Of a stretch of 64,000 nucleotides of DNA, positions 28,123 to 36,857 are shown piece by piece (the stretch's first letter is position 1; each line of letters begins with the position of its first letter). This stretch comes from Actinobacteria bacterium IMCC26207. Its GTDB lineage: Bacteria > Actinomycetota > Acidimicrobiia > Acidimicrobiales > Microtrichaceae. A model generated the notes under the pieces. That model had not been told where the DNA came from. It saw nothing but the letters and a program-made list of their open reading frames with translations, and ran no database searches. Both the position numbers and the translations under genes were made by a program. Location: positions 124,001 to 188,000 of the forward strand of contig LCZK01000004.1 in the NCBI GenBank assembly GCA_001025035.1, written 5' to 3'.

Positions 28123-29124
28123 CTAAACAGGAGGTCCAGGTCGCGGTGACCGCAAACTCCGCAGGCTCCGTAGGAGTCGGTCAGCCATATGACCAAAGGT
28201 TGAGCTTGGCAGCGTTCCAGTCGCGACCTGGTCCAGAATTCCATTCAGCGAATCCTCAGTGGTTGAGATGCGTCGGGCACGAAGCCGTAGAACCCCGTAG
28301 CCAAGCGCGCAAGAGATAGGGATGCCGAGCAAGGCCAGCATGGCCAAGCCAATGCCTGCCAACTTCTCTGGAGTGCTCCCACCACTTGCGCTCGCCACAG
28401 CAGCTACGACCCCACACATAGCAAAGGCAGAGCCCAGAATCGCAGTTCCCGCAGCACCAATTACTGCAGCGGATCGCTCCGCGTGTAAGTCCGCAGAGAG
28501 TGCAACCAACGCGCTCGGTTCACCTCCAGGTCCCGGCTGAGCAGCAGCGGTGGAGACACTCAAACTCGGCAAGAGGCCCAACTCCTCTGTACCCATTACT
28601 GACCGAGCGCTGCGATCTACTGACGCTGCAAGACCAGTCCGCTGAGAATATTTCGCCGAGAGTGCCCCGCTGCGCTGCCGCTGAAGTGATCCAGCTTTGC
28701 GGAGCCAAGAATCCACCGACTCGAGCACATCTTCGGGTCGACCGGGCACAATCCGACTGACAGTCACCACTGCCGGACCGACTAGTGAGTCCCCGCGTTG
28801 AGGCTTCTGCGCGAGCAGGCCCAGCCGCTCCTCGACTGCAGCTTGTTGAACTACCGAGATATCCACCCCGAGTTCCGCTGCTGCCTCGATGAGCGCCTGT
28901 TCGGAAATACCATCGACTGAGTCCTCTAGCTCCTGATCGGCAGCGAGTCGCACTGCGCGGTGCATAACTCGTTCCGCGGCAGTTCGATCAAACACATGGC
29001 TTGTTACTGCAGACTCCTGATCTGCGGACTGCTGATGTGCGGACTGCCGGCTCACCCCCTCAGGGTAGAACGCTTGGCTCCGCCGCACACAACAGTTTCT
29101 GAGTTGTGAACTGACATCCGGCAT
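28123..29124 (-). CDS. Actinobacterial hypothetical protein with two membrane helices
   Basis: A 333-residue protein of unknown function. Residues 50-105 form an amphipathic helical domain (SEQALIEAAAELGVDISVVQQA) of a type I have seen at the N-terminus of actinobacterial hypothetical proteins. A mixed region of about 100 residues follows. Two adjacent transmembrane helices lie at about 215-240 and 255-278, and the tail is Arg-rich with an RSLRSLRSPRPG repeat. The first 40 residues look poorly coding (QSAHQQSADQES), so the start may be later, for example GTG 29055 or ATG 28965. It stands alone, 64 bp upstream of pgi on the same strand. Confidence 0.6.
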   Translation of the reverse strand: MPDVSSQLRNCCVRRSQAFYPEGVSRQSAHQQSADQESAVTSHVFDRTAAERVMHRAVRLAADQELEDSVDGISEQALIEAAAELGVDISVVQQAAVEERLGLLAQKPQRGDSLVGPAVVTVSRIVPGRPEDVLESVDSWLRKAGSLQRQRSGALSAKYSQRTGLAASVDRSARSVMGTEELGLLPSLSVSTAAAQPGPGGEPSALVALSADLHAERSAAVIGAAGTAILGSAFAMCGVVAAVASASGGSTPEKLAGIGLAMLALLGIPISCALGYGVLRLRARRISTTEDSLNGILDQVATGTLPSSTFGHMADRLLRSLRSLRSPRPGPPV

Positions 29125-29338
29125 TAGGCAAAATATGACGCCGTATTGTCACCGATCTTGCTGTTTATGGGAACGGGTTGACACGTGACATTGCGAGGAC
29201 TCCCAAGGGCGTCGACCGACCCTCGACGCGTCCCTCGACCGCAGTGTGGCAGCGCCTCTGTACTTCGCTGTTGACCGGTCATGCTCTCGGAGACTCTGCC
29301 CGAAACAACTGTTCGCGCAGGCGGTCACGAGCGGCCGG

Positions 29339-30292
29339 CTACTGCACACGCCAGAGCTCGTCGGCACTGACCGCTGCGCTGGGAAGGCTGAAAATAGCGG
29401 CGATGACAGCGGAGCGGTCCTTCTCGTTCGCTGCGGCAAAGACGGCTTCGTCGACGGTGAGGTTCGCTAGATCCTTCCAGAGGCGGACCATGTCAGACTC
29501 GAGGACTTCGATGGGTGGCGGCGGATGGGCAAGAAGGCCGATCGACTCGTCGTCCCACTCGCGTCCGGTGCGCAGCCACAGAGATGGATCGAACGCTGCG
29601 GTGCTGCTGGTTGGGTGCCAGTGTCCATTGAGACCGTTCACGTCGACCCAGATCTTGAGCACTGCGAGTCGGCGCACCACATTGCGATCGGTGCCCGAGA
29701 ACGGAGTCGTTGTCGCAGCCCACACCAGATCTGAGGCGTCGCGTGCGGCCGCCACTCGGTTGAGGCGGGCGACCTTCTCTGCAAGGTTCTCCTCGAGCGA
29801 CATGGTCGGCAGATCAGGCAACGCGAAATCGAACCGATCATGGATCGGCACTGGGACGAAGGAGCGAACGTCTGGGGCGAGCCAGCACGGCGGTCCGACA
29901 TCGAGCTTCAACGGCATCGCGACGTTCGCGAGGTCGGTGTCGACATGGATGAGCCAGCGGCCGCGCCGGTTCTCGACCCGGTACCGGAACGGGCCGGCCG
30001 ATGCGTCATCGATGGTCTCCGCGACGAGGTCGGCAACGGTTCGTCGGTCCTCGTCGGGCGTGGCGATGGCCAGGTCGATATCGGTAGAGAACCGTCCTGC
30101 TGTACCGGCGAACAGCTTCCGTAGCGCGGTGCCCCCCTTGAACACGACCAGGTCGAACATTCCGGCAGCGTGGAGATGGGCGAGCAGAAAGTCCTGCGCC
30201 ACGTCCAATGTGGCGACATCGACACCGATCATCGAGTTCGGCGGGATGTGGCGGAGGAGGTGTCCCCTGGTGATCCGGTGGTCGAACGTCAT
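29339..30292 (-). CDS. abiEii: AbiEii-family nucleotidyltransferase toxin
   Basis: A 317-residue toxin of the type IV AbiE toxin-antitoxin/abortive-infection system. The nucleotidyltransferase motif is FKGGTALRKLFAG with RFSTDIDLAI, giving the GG and D-x-D catalytic residues, followed by LKLDVG and the family motif EENLAEKVARLNRVAAARDASDLVW. AbiEii proteins transfer nucleotides to RNA and halt growth. The start ATG 30292 overlaps the antitoxin stop as ATGA; the longer frame is inside the antitoxin gene. The two abi genes look GC-richer than their neighbours, suggesting horizontal gain. Confidence 0.92.
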   Translation of the reverse strand: MTFDHRITRGHLLRHIPPNSMIGVDVATLDVAQDFLLAHLHAAGMFDLVVFKGGTALRKLFAGTAGRFSTDIDLAIATPDEDRRTVADLVAETIDDASAGPFRYRVENRRGRWLIHVDTDLANVAMPLKLDVGPPCWLAPDVRSFVPVPIHDRFDFALPDLPTMSLEENLAEKVARLNRVAAARDASDLVWAATTTPFSGTDRNVVRRLAVLKIWVDVNGLNGHWHPTSSTAAFDPSLWLRTGREWDDESIGLLAHPPPPIEVLESDMVRLWKDLANLTVDEAVFAAANEKDRSAVIAAIFSLPSAAVSADELWRVQ

Positions 30293-31089
30293 CTTCGCTC
30301 CGTCCGCGCTGCCTCCGTCGGGCTGACAGGCAGAACGGTGTCGACGATGTTCCATCGCGAATCGCTGCGACGTACACCCTTGCGCGGACCGAACCACACG
30401 ACGCCCGAGTCCGCGACGTCGATGCTCTCGACGAAGTCCGGGTCGAACGGCGCCACCAGATAAGCGAACCTGGCACGCGCCGCATTCGACCTGCCCTGCA
30501 GCTCAGCGTGCACTGCCTCCCGGTCGGCGATGTCGACCAGGTCGGCGAGACCATCCAAGACCAGACCCCAGTTCGCCACCGCAGTCGGCGATGTCGCAAG
30601 GTGGGCGAGCACGGTGGCCGGCGAACTGACCGGGACGCCGCCGACCCGGTCGGCCGGGCAGACGGCATCGAACCGCACGACGTCGTAGGCACGCGTCAGC
30701 GCCGTCGGAACCCGAACTGACTTCTCGACCGACACGACGTGGCGGGCCGGTGCCCGGTCGATCAGTCCAGCCAGCCACATCGCCGATTCCAGCGCGACCC
30801 GGGCGGATAGTTCCGGTGTGGCCAATAGCTGCGCCTCTAGGGTGAGGAACGGGTGACCGTGTGAGACCGGGCCGGCATGCGACCCCGGAGCAAACTCCCA
30901 CACACCACGCACCCCCGTCGGCAGCAGCCACCCGTGTGCTGCCAATCGATGAATCGCGACAGTCGGATCGGAGCCGACAGCCGCGTCGTGCAAATGTCTG
31001 CGCAGCGACTCATTGGTCACGAGCACCGCTGCATCGAGCTCCAACGCTTCGACAACCGGCGCATACTGAGACGGAATAGGCCTTGTCAT
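30289..31089 (-). CDS. abiEi: AbiEi-family antitoxin
   Basis: A 266-residue protein upstream of and overlapping abiEii, in the standard AbiEi-AbiEii order. The N-terminal part resembles the winged-helix DNA-binding domain (about residues 20-75, TNESLRRHLHD then IHRLAAHGWLLP), and the middle and C-terminal parts match the AbiEi antitoxin body (SPATVLAHLATSPTAVANW). AbiEi represses the operon and neutralises the toxin without stable protein contact in studied cases. Codon use is GC-rich like that of abiEii. Confidence 0.85.
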   Translation of the reverse strand: MTRPIPSQYAPVVEALELDAAVLVTNESLRRHLHDAAVGSDPTVAIHRLAAHGWLLPTGVRGVWEFAPGSHAGPVSHGHPFLTLEAQLLATPELSARVALESAMWLAGLIDRAPARHVVSVEKSVRVPTALTRAYDVVRFDAVCPADRVGGVPVSSPATVLAHLATSPTAVANWGLVLDGLADLVDIADREAVHAELQGRSNAARARFAYLVAPFDPDFVESIDVADSGVVWFGPRKGVRRSDSRWNIVDTVLPVSPTEAARTERR

Positions 31090-31192
31090 GAATCACACTA
31101 TAGCTTCACTGAGCGAAGTTTTGAGCCTACTTCCGACAATACGTCGGTGCCCAAGATCCGCCGCTCCGCGCCGGTTCACCTCCCAAACCATT

Positions 31193-31216
31193 GTGTACCA
31201 CATAGTCGTGGTACAC
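31193..31216. promoter_or_regulatory. Perfect palindromic operator of the VapBC-like pair, overlapping its promoter
   Basis: GTGTACCAC-ATAGTC-GTGGTACAC is a perfect 9-bp inverted repeat with a 6-bp spacer, ending eight bases before the antitoxin ATG. The right arm contains TACACT (31212-31217), a plausible -10 hexamer seven bases before the ATG at 31225, so the message is probably leaderless. Antitoxin or toxin-antitoxin complexes of this type bind such palindromes to autorepress. Confidence 0.75.
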
Positions 31217-31224
31217 TATTTGGC

Positions 31225-31638
31225 ATGGATGCCCTTCAAACTCTCGATGAGATGAACCGGTTACTCAACATTTCCGACAGAGAGACCGTGAACACCTCGA
31301 TGCGTCTCCCTGTGTCACTTCGTGACGCAGCCGCCCTAGCTGTTACCCAGTTTGGGGCCGCACCCTCAACCACCAGCTTGACTGCTGCAGCGCTGCGTCA
31401 TGCCCTCGAGACGGTGGTCATGGAGGCCGCTCTACAGATGCACTACGAACAGCACCCATCCGCCGAACCAACACTCGCCGAGATCGCTCTCGCGCTGGCG
31501 CTTCAGGACGCTTCCCCGCTTGCTGACCGACCTGATCTCATCGCCAGCGCTGCTATTGAAGTGGCTGCGCGACGACCCAACGCTGATGCCGACGATGTAC
31601 TCCTTTGGGCCGAAGCTCAGTTGCTTGGCGCCGCATGA
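31225..31638 (+). CDS. Antitoxin-like partner of a PIN-domain toxin
   Basis: A 137-residue helical protein, start ATG 31225 directly after the palindromic operator with no ribosome site. About residues 19-55 (TVNTSMRLPVSLRDAAALAV, later TSLTAAALRHALET) look like a ribbon-helix-helix DNA-binding domain. The C-terminal half is a helical region that could wrap the toxin. It overlaps the downstream PIN gene as ATGA. I call it the antitoxin from order, size and operator; the family is not certain. Confidence 0.75.
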   Translation: MDALQTLDEMNRLLNISDRETVNTSMRLPVSLRDAAALAVTQFGAAPSTTSLTAAALRHALETVVMEAALQMHYEQHPSAEPTLAEIALALALQDASPLADRPDLIASAAIEVAARRPNADADDVLLWAEAQLLGAA

Positions 31639-32045
31639 GATCCATTGTTCTCGACAACGAGGCCGTTCAGGCACTCACAGATGCCCGCAGCCCCAAGCAC
31701 AGAGTTGTAGTCGCCCACTTGGCGGGGGTGGTTGCCCGTCGTCGGCGGGGACGTGTTGTCGAAGTCGTGGTGCCCACAGCAGTTCGCGTAGAGGCCGGAT
31801 GGGACCGAACCACACCATCCGCCGCTGCTATAAATCGCTTCGGTGTCCTGGACTATGTCCTCGACTCGCCCTGTGCCGACTTGGCTGCTCGAATCCAGAG
31901 TGCCACCTCAACCGGAGTCGCCGACGCCCACATCGGGGCCACCGTCCGGAGCCTGTCATCTTCTGAGATCGTGGTCCTCACGAGCGACCCCACAGACATC
32001 GCGGCAGTGTGCTCGCCATCGCCAGTCACGATCATCAACCTCTGA
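31635..32045 (+). CDS. PIN-domain ribonuclease toxin (VapC-like)
   Basis: A 136-residue PIN-fold protein. The acidic metal-binding residues are visible in IVLDNEAVQAL (residues 4-14), in PTAVRVEAGW (about 54-63) and in GVADAHIGA (about 96-104), with a final strand and acid in VVLTSDPTDI. Such toxins cleave tRNA or rRNA. The start ATG 31635 overlaps the antitoxin stop; a longer frame begins at 31605. It is convergent with hemL, 35 bp away. Confidence 0.85.
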   Translation: MRSIVLDNEAVQALTDARSPKHRVVVAHLAGVVARRRRGRVVEVVVPTAVRVEAGWDRTTPSAAAINRFGVLDYVLDSPCADLAARIQSATSTGVADAHIGATVRSLSSSEIVVLTSDPTDIAAVCSPSPVTIINL

Positions 32046-32080
32046 AAGGTCTGTAGGTCAGAACCAATTAGCCCCCTTGA

Positions 32081-33421
32081 TTAGCCCTCTTCTTGGGCTG
32101 CTTCTTGGGCGGCCTCGTGTGCCGCCTCAATAGTGATTCGCAGGTCATCTTCCGAATGCGCAAGCGATGGGAAGATCACCTCGTAGGGGCCTGGAGCAAA
32201 GGCGATGCCACGAGACAGCATCGCTTGGAAGAAAGCCGGGTAGCGACCAAGGGCTACGGATGCCGACGCAGAAGCAAAATCGGTAGGTTGGGTCTCGCCA
32301 AAAAACAGACCCACTAGAGGGCCGACTTTGGGGACCGCTACTTGAGTTCCTGCGGATGCAAACGCAGATCGCAGTCCCATTGCCAGCTGCTCTGCCGTGT
32401 CGGATAGCTGAAGGTACGCATCGGCGTCGAGTTGTTGCAGCACGGCAAGGCCCGCTGCGGTTGCGAGCGGATTCCCCGACAAGGTCCCAGCCTGATACAC
32501 CGGTCCGAGCGGAGCGAGTTCAGACATGACTGCGGCTGAACTACCGAAAGCCCCAACGGGCAAACCGCCGCCGATGATTTTGCCGAAGCACCAGATGTCG
32601 GGGGTAACTCCCGACCATTCGGTGGCACCGCCAACCGCAACGCGAAATCCAGTGATGACCTCGTCAAATAACAACAGCGCACCCACGCGATCGCATTCGG
32701 AACGCAGACCCTGCAAAAACTCCGGCTCGGGTAGAACAAGCCCCATGTTTGCCGAGATCGCTTCAACGATGACCACTGCCACAGTCTCATCAAGCACGGG
32801 CACAACGTTGTAGGGCCGCAGGATCGTATCTGCGACCGCCCCCGCAGGCACACCAGCAGAATCTGGAGTGCTGCCCGTGTCGAGGGCTCCCTCGGCTACG
32901 CCCGACCCCGCAGCAGCAAGCAGCGCATCCGAGTGCCCGTGGTAGTTACCCTCGAATTTGAGGATCTTGGATCGCCCAGTAGCGCCGCGAGCCAATCGCA
33001 CCGCAGACATCGTGGCTTCCGTGCCGGAACTCACTAAGCGAACCTGCTCCATGGCAGGCACCCGAGAACAGAGTTCTTCCGCCAACAAAATTTCTCCGGG
33101 AGTAGGAGCACCAAACGTGGTTCCTAGCGGCGCTGCTCGCTGAATCGCGGCAATCACGCCTGCATTGGCATGGCCCAGAATTGAGGCCCCATAGCTCTGC
33201 ACATAATCAATGAATCGGTTGCCTTCAACATCCCAGACGTAGGCACCTTGGCCCCGAGCTACGAAGTACGGCGTGCCACCCACCGAACGGAACGCCCGAA
33301 CCGGTGAGTTCACACCGCCAGGAATTCGAATAAGTCCCCGCTCAAACAGTCCAGCGTTTGTCAGTGGTTGAGCAGGCTGGCTGAGAGCGTCCGCCGTTTG
33401 CTCAGATGGCTGACTACTCAC
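32081..33421 (-). CDS. hemL: Glutamate-1-semialdehyde 2,1-aminomutase
   Basis: A 446-residue PLP enzyme converting glutamate-1-semialdehyde to 5-aminolevulinate in the C5 haem pathway. The Schiff-base lysine is K281 in CFGKIIGGGLPVGAFG, preceded by LFDEVITGFR. The substrate-binding N-terminal motif is IPGGVNSPVRAFRSVGG. The C-terminus ends in an AHEAAQEAAQEEG repeat. It is the last gene of the rex-hem operon and overlaps hemB by four bases. With hemA present, the window encodes the full route from glutamyl-tRNA to 5-aminolevulinate. Confidence 0.96.
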   Translation of the reverse strand: MSSQPSEQTADALSQPAQPLTNAGLFERGLIRIPGGVNSPVRAFRSVGGTPYFVARGQGAYVWDVEGNRFIDYVQSYGASILGHANAGVIAAIQRAAPLGTTFGAPTPGEILLAEELCSRVPAMEQVRLVSSGTEATMSAVRLARGATGRSKILKFEGNYHGHSDALLAAAGSGVAEGALDTGSTPDSAGVPAGAVADTILRPYNVVPVLDETVAVVIVEAISANMGLVLPEPEFLQGLRSECDRVGALLLFDEVITGFRVAVGGATEWSGVTPDIWCFGKIIGGGLPVGAFGSSAAVMSELAPLGPVYQAGTLSGNPLATAAGLAVLQQLDADAYLQLSDTAEQLAMGLRSAFASAGTQVAVPKVGPLVGLFFGETQPTDFASASASVALGRYPAFFQAMLSRGIAFAPGPYEVIFPSLAHSEDDLRITIEAAHEAAQEAAQEEG

Positions 33422-34398
33422 TGAAAGCGCTCGGCTAGAGATCGAGCAAAGTACGTGAGGATGAGGTCAGCACCCGCTCGCTTGATTGCCGTGATCTGCT
33501 CAAGTGCTACCAACTCTCCGTCGATCCAGCCCCGCTCGGCAGCAGCATGAATCATCGCGTACTCACCCGACACGTGGTAGGCCGCAAGGGGAACATCAAA
33601 TTCGAATCTCGCTCGGGCCAGCACGTCAAGATACGTCAGCGCAGGCTTGACCATAACCATGTCGGCACCTTCGTCTAGGTCAGCGCGAATCTCTTCTAGG
33701 GATTCGCGCAGATTATGGAAGTCCTGCTGATAGGACTTGCGATCACCCCCATCGGCAATCTCCACATCGACTGCCTCGCGAAACGGTCCATACAAGCCCG
33801 AGGCATATTTCGCTGAGTAAGCCAGAATTGAGACTTGATCCGACCCAGTCGAGTCCAAGGCCTCTCGAATTGCCATGACCTGGCCATCCATCATTCCTGA
33901 AGGTGCACAGATGTCAGCCCCGGCCTGTGCCTGCGCAACTGCCACCTCGCTGTAGCGCTCAAGCGTGGCGTCGTTGTCTACCTCACCATGAGCAGTCAGT
34001 AACCCGCAATGACCATGGTCGGTGTATTCATCCAGACACAGGTCCGCCATCAGGACTATCTGATCGCCGAACTCATCGCGCAATTCGCGAATTGCCACTT
34101 GCACAATTCCGTCGGCATCCGAGGCTCCAGAACCGCGAGCATCTTTGGACTCTGGAATGCCAAACAAAATGACTGCGTTGACTCCAAGTGAGACCAGCTC
34201 GGCTACTTCTGCGCGCAGCGAAGATCTGCTGTGTTGGACCACACCAGGGAGCGAAGAGATTGGCACTGGTTGGTCGAGGCCCTCGCGCACAAACAGCGGG
34301 GCGACTAAGTCATCCACACCTAGGCGAGTTTCGGCTACGAGTCGTCGAAGGGCCGGAGTGCGTCGCAGGCGGCGAAGGCGATGTTGAGGGAACGTCAC
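33418..34398 (-). CDS. hemB: Delta-aminolevulinic acid dehydratase (porphobilinogen synthase)
   Basis: A 326-residue enzyme condensing two 5-aminolevulinates to porphobilinogen. The active-site lysine region is MVMVKPALTYLDV, and the companion lysine lies in AYSAKYAS. The metal region reads DLCLDEYTDHGHCG; one cysteine of the three-Cys zinc site is Asp, so it is probably of the magnesium-dependent or mixed type. The GTG start follows TAGGAT by six bases, so hemB may also have its own leaderless promoter inside the operon. Confidence 0.96.
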   Translation of the reverse strand: MTFPQHRLRRLRRTPALRRLVAETRLGVDDLVAPLFVREGLDQPVPISSLPGVVQHSRSSLRAEVAELVSLGVNAVILFGIPESKDARGSGASDADGIVQVAIRELRDEFGDQIVLMADLCLDEYTDHGHCGLLTAHGEVDNDATLERYSEVAVAQAQAGADICAPSGMMDGQVMAIREALDSTGSDQVSILAYSAKYASGLYGPFREAVDVEIADGGDRKSYQQDFHNLRESLEEIRADLDEGADMVMVKPALTYLDVLARARFEFDVPLAAYHVSGEYAMIHAAAERGWIDGELVALEQITAIKRAGADLILTYFARSLAERFQ

Positions 34399-34407
34399 AA
34401 TGCGATC

Positions 34408-35949
34408 CTAGGACAGAGGGTCTGTTTGAACGATTGCACTACCAGGACCTTGGGCTGATTTCGCCCTCAGGCCCACTAGGTCACAAGTTGATTGGACGAG
34501 TCCTGCAATGGTGTGTTCGCTTGATTCAGCTCCAAGCTCTAAGCCCGCATCGCGAACTGCCTGAGCAGTAATTGGTCCGATAGCAACGACGAGCTCAGGC
34601 GTCTGATCGCGACCCACAGCGGCCACGTAATTATTCACCGCAGATGCCGAGGCAAAAGTAATGACCTGGGCTTGAGCAATCCGCTCTCGCAGTTCCTCAC
34701 TGATTGGCGCTGGCAGAGTTCGATAAGCCGTCACCACCTCGACGTTCCACCCACGCTCTCGCAACCCAGCGGGAAGAACCTCGCGCGCAATCTCTGCTCG
34801 CGGAATCAACACTGATCCGGAAGTGCCCTTCGGGTCAGCAGCGCTTGGCTCAGATGGATACGGAAAAATATCGAGCAGCGACTCAGCTACAAACTCCTCT
34901 GGCATCAGATCAACGCGCAGGTGATACTCGGCCAATACTGCCGCAGTTCCTGGCCCGATGGCTGCAAGGCTTACTCCTGCAAGGTCTCTGCCATCACGCA
35001 ATTCAGAACAGAATCTGCGAGCGGCATTTGCAGAGGTCAGCACGACCCAGTCGAACTCGCTGACACGTCTCACTGCATCACGCAGAGCCGAGCCATCATC
35101 TACCGGATCTTGAATCTCGATAGTCGGCACCTCGATCACTTCCGCACCCACATCGCGAAGCTGCCTACTGAGTTCACCAGCTTGTTCAGTTGACCGAGTG
35201 ACAACCACCTGCTGGCCGAACAATGGTCGGTTTGTAAACCAGTTCAAGTCTTGTGCTGCCACCTCGCCGACCACGATCGTGCAGGGAGCTTGCAGTGGCT
35301 CTTGGTGTAGCTCAGCAAGCGTGGAACGAATCACACTCTGGTCCGAACGCGTGCCCCATCGCACTGCCGCTGCTGGCGTGTTCGCTGCAAGGCCTCCAGC
35401 GATGAGTCGTTGCGAGATCTGTTGCAGATGAGATACGCCCATCAGAATCACGATGGTGCCACCCACTAGCGCAATGGCCTCCCAGTTCACTTGGGTCTGC
35501 AGTTTGGATGGGTCCTCGTGTCCAGTCACCACCGTGAAACTGGTGGAGGAATACCGGAGCGTGACAGGAATGCCCGCATAGGCCGGCGCTGCAATCGCAG
35601 AGGTGATACCTGGAACCACCTCGTATGGGATTCCCGCATCAGATAACGCTTGAGCTTCCTCTGCACCACGGGCGAACACAAACGGATCTCCGCCTTTGAG
35701 TCTCACCACATTCAATCCACTTTGGCCACGATCAATGAGCAACTCGTTGATCTCTGTTTGAGGCACAGAAGGTCCGCGCGGAACCTTGCCTACAGCAATG
35801 CGTTCGGCAGTAGCGGGTGCAAGATCTAACAGGCCTGGAGCAGACAGCCGGTCATAAATCACTACATCTGCACGAGCCAGCAATTCGGCCGCACGGACGG
35901 TCAGCAGGCCCGGGTCACCCGGTCCGGCGCCCAATAGATAAACAGTCAT
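34408..35949 (-). CDS. Fused uroporphyrinogen-III C-methyltransferase and uroporphyrinogen-III synthase
   Basis: A 513-residue bifunctional protein. Residues 1-245 are the SAM-dependent methyltransferase that makes precorrin-2 (VYLLGAGPGDPGLLTVRAAELL, VVRLKGGDPFVFARGAEEA, PGITSAIAAPAYAGIPVT). Residues from about 255 form uroporphyrinogen-III synthase (HemD), whose sequence is weakly conserved but includes DWVVLTSANAARRF and QVITFASASAVNNYV. This CobA-HemD fusion is common in actinobacteria. It links the haem, sirohaem and cobalamin branches at one step and sits between hemC and hemB. Confidence 0.93.
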   Translation of the reverse strand: MTVYLLGAGPGDPGLLTVRAAELLARADVVIYDRLSAPGLLDLAPATAERIAVGKVPRGPSVPQTEINELLIDRGQSGLNVVRLKGGDPFVFARGAEEAQALSDAGIPYEVVPGITSAIAAPAYAGIPVTLRYSSTSFTVVTGHEDPSKLQTQVNWEAIALVGGTIVILMGVSHLQQISQRLIAGGLAANTPAAAVRWGTRSDQSVIRSTLAELHQEPLQAPCTIVVGEVAAQDLNWFTNRPLFGQQVVVTRSTEQAGELSRQLRDVGAEVIEVPTIEIQDPVDDGSALRDAVRRVSEFDWVVLTSANAARRFCSELRDGRDLAGVSLAAIGPGTAAVLAEYHLRVDLMPEEFVAESLLDIFPYPSEPSAADPKGTSGSVLIPRAEIAREVLPAGLRERGWNVEVVTAYRTLPAPISEELRERIAQAQVITFASASAVNNYVAAVGRDQTPELVVAIGPITAQAVRDAGLELGAESSEHTIAGLVQSTCDLVGLRAKSAQGPGSAIVQTDPLS

Positions 35950-35960
35950 TACTAGTCACC

Positions 35961-36848
35961 CTAGGGGTTGAGTTGTTGGCGCAGCGAGGCTGCAAGGGAG
36001 CGACCGAGTGATTCCGGGTCCTCTCCCCTCGCTGATTCATGCAGCACCTGCCCACCAACTTCGTGAGCAAGCACCGCGCTCAGGCTGATCTGAGCATCTG
36101 CGCCGATCTGAGCGTGAGCACCAGCAGGCAAGCTGCAATCGCCACCCAACTCTGCCAGAAATGCTCGTTCAGCTTCTACGCACAAGCGGCTCGGTTTATG
36201 TTCAATCGCAGCGAGTAGCGCTGCAGTCTTGGCATCTTCAACACGGCATTCAATTGCCAAGGCACCTTGGCCCACCTGGGGAACAAACTCCTCGGTTTCG
36301 AGTAATTCGATCAGATGCTGCTGCAGACCCAAACGCTCAAATGCGACTGCAGCCACCAAAATCGCATCGAACTGTCCGGCCTTGGCTAGGCGAGTTGCCA
36401 TATTGCCGCGCAGTTCCTCGAACTGCAGATCCGGCCGAATCTCGGCCAGTAGGGCGCGGCGTCGAGCAGAGCCTGTTGCAACTACAGCACCTGTTCGGAG
36501 GTCGTTGAGGGAGCTTCCAACGAGTGCATCGCGGGCATCGCCACGAGTTGGGATTGCCGCCAGACACAATTCTGCAGCCGTAACAGCTGGCAAGTCTTTG
36601 GCTGAATGAACAGCCAAGTCTGCGCGTCCATCTAGGACTGCCGCTTGTACCTCGGTGGCAAAGATGCCCTTGCCGCCAATCTCTGACAACGGAACATCGA
36701 GGCGACGGTCCCCTTCGGTGCTGACCGTGAGCACTTCAATCTCTAGTTCGCCGTGGGCGAGACGCATTAACCCTGCGACATGTTCCGCTTGCCACAGAGC
36801 CAAAGCCGAGGCCCGTGTTGCGATGCGAAGCACCGGCGCAGATTGCAT
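35961..36848 (-). CDS. hemC: Hydroxymethylbilane synthase (porphobilinogen deaminase)
   Basis: A 295-residue enzyme polymerising four porphobilinogens. The N-terminus LRIATRASALALWQAEHV and the middle motif ATGSARRRALLAEIRPDL are typical. The cysteine that carries the dipyrromethane cofactor is in ELGGDCSLPAGAHA at about residue 236. Length is normal. It is 9 bp from hemA and 11 bp from the CobA-HemD gene on the same strand. Confidence 0.96.
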   Translation of the reverse strand: MQSAPVLRIATRASALALWQAEHVAGLMRLAHGELEIEVLTVSTEGDRRLDVPLSEIGGKGIFATEVQAAVLDGRADLAVHSAKDLPAVTAAELCLAAIPTRGDARDALVGSSLNDLRTGAVVATGSARRRALLAEIRPDLQFEELRGNMATRLAKAGQFDAILVAAVAFERLGLQQHLIELLETEEFVPQVGQGALAIECRVEDAKTAALLAAIEHKPSRLCVEAERAFLAELGGDCSLPAGAHAQIGADAQISLSAVLAHEVGGQVLHESARGEDPESLGRSLAASLRQQLNP

Positions 36849-36857
36849 ACTTCTAGA

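Noticed and set aside
29178-30326. Plus-strand open frame of 382 codons across the AbiEii gene
   Set aside because: It is the antisense shadow of a GC-rich gene; its translation is Arg/Ser-rich with no domain, while the minus strand carries intact AbiEii motifs.
30006-30692. Minus-strand frame of 228 codons overlapping abiEii and abiEi
   Set aside because: It is an out-of-frame shadow; both overlapping abi genes are complete and recognisable.
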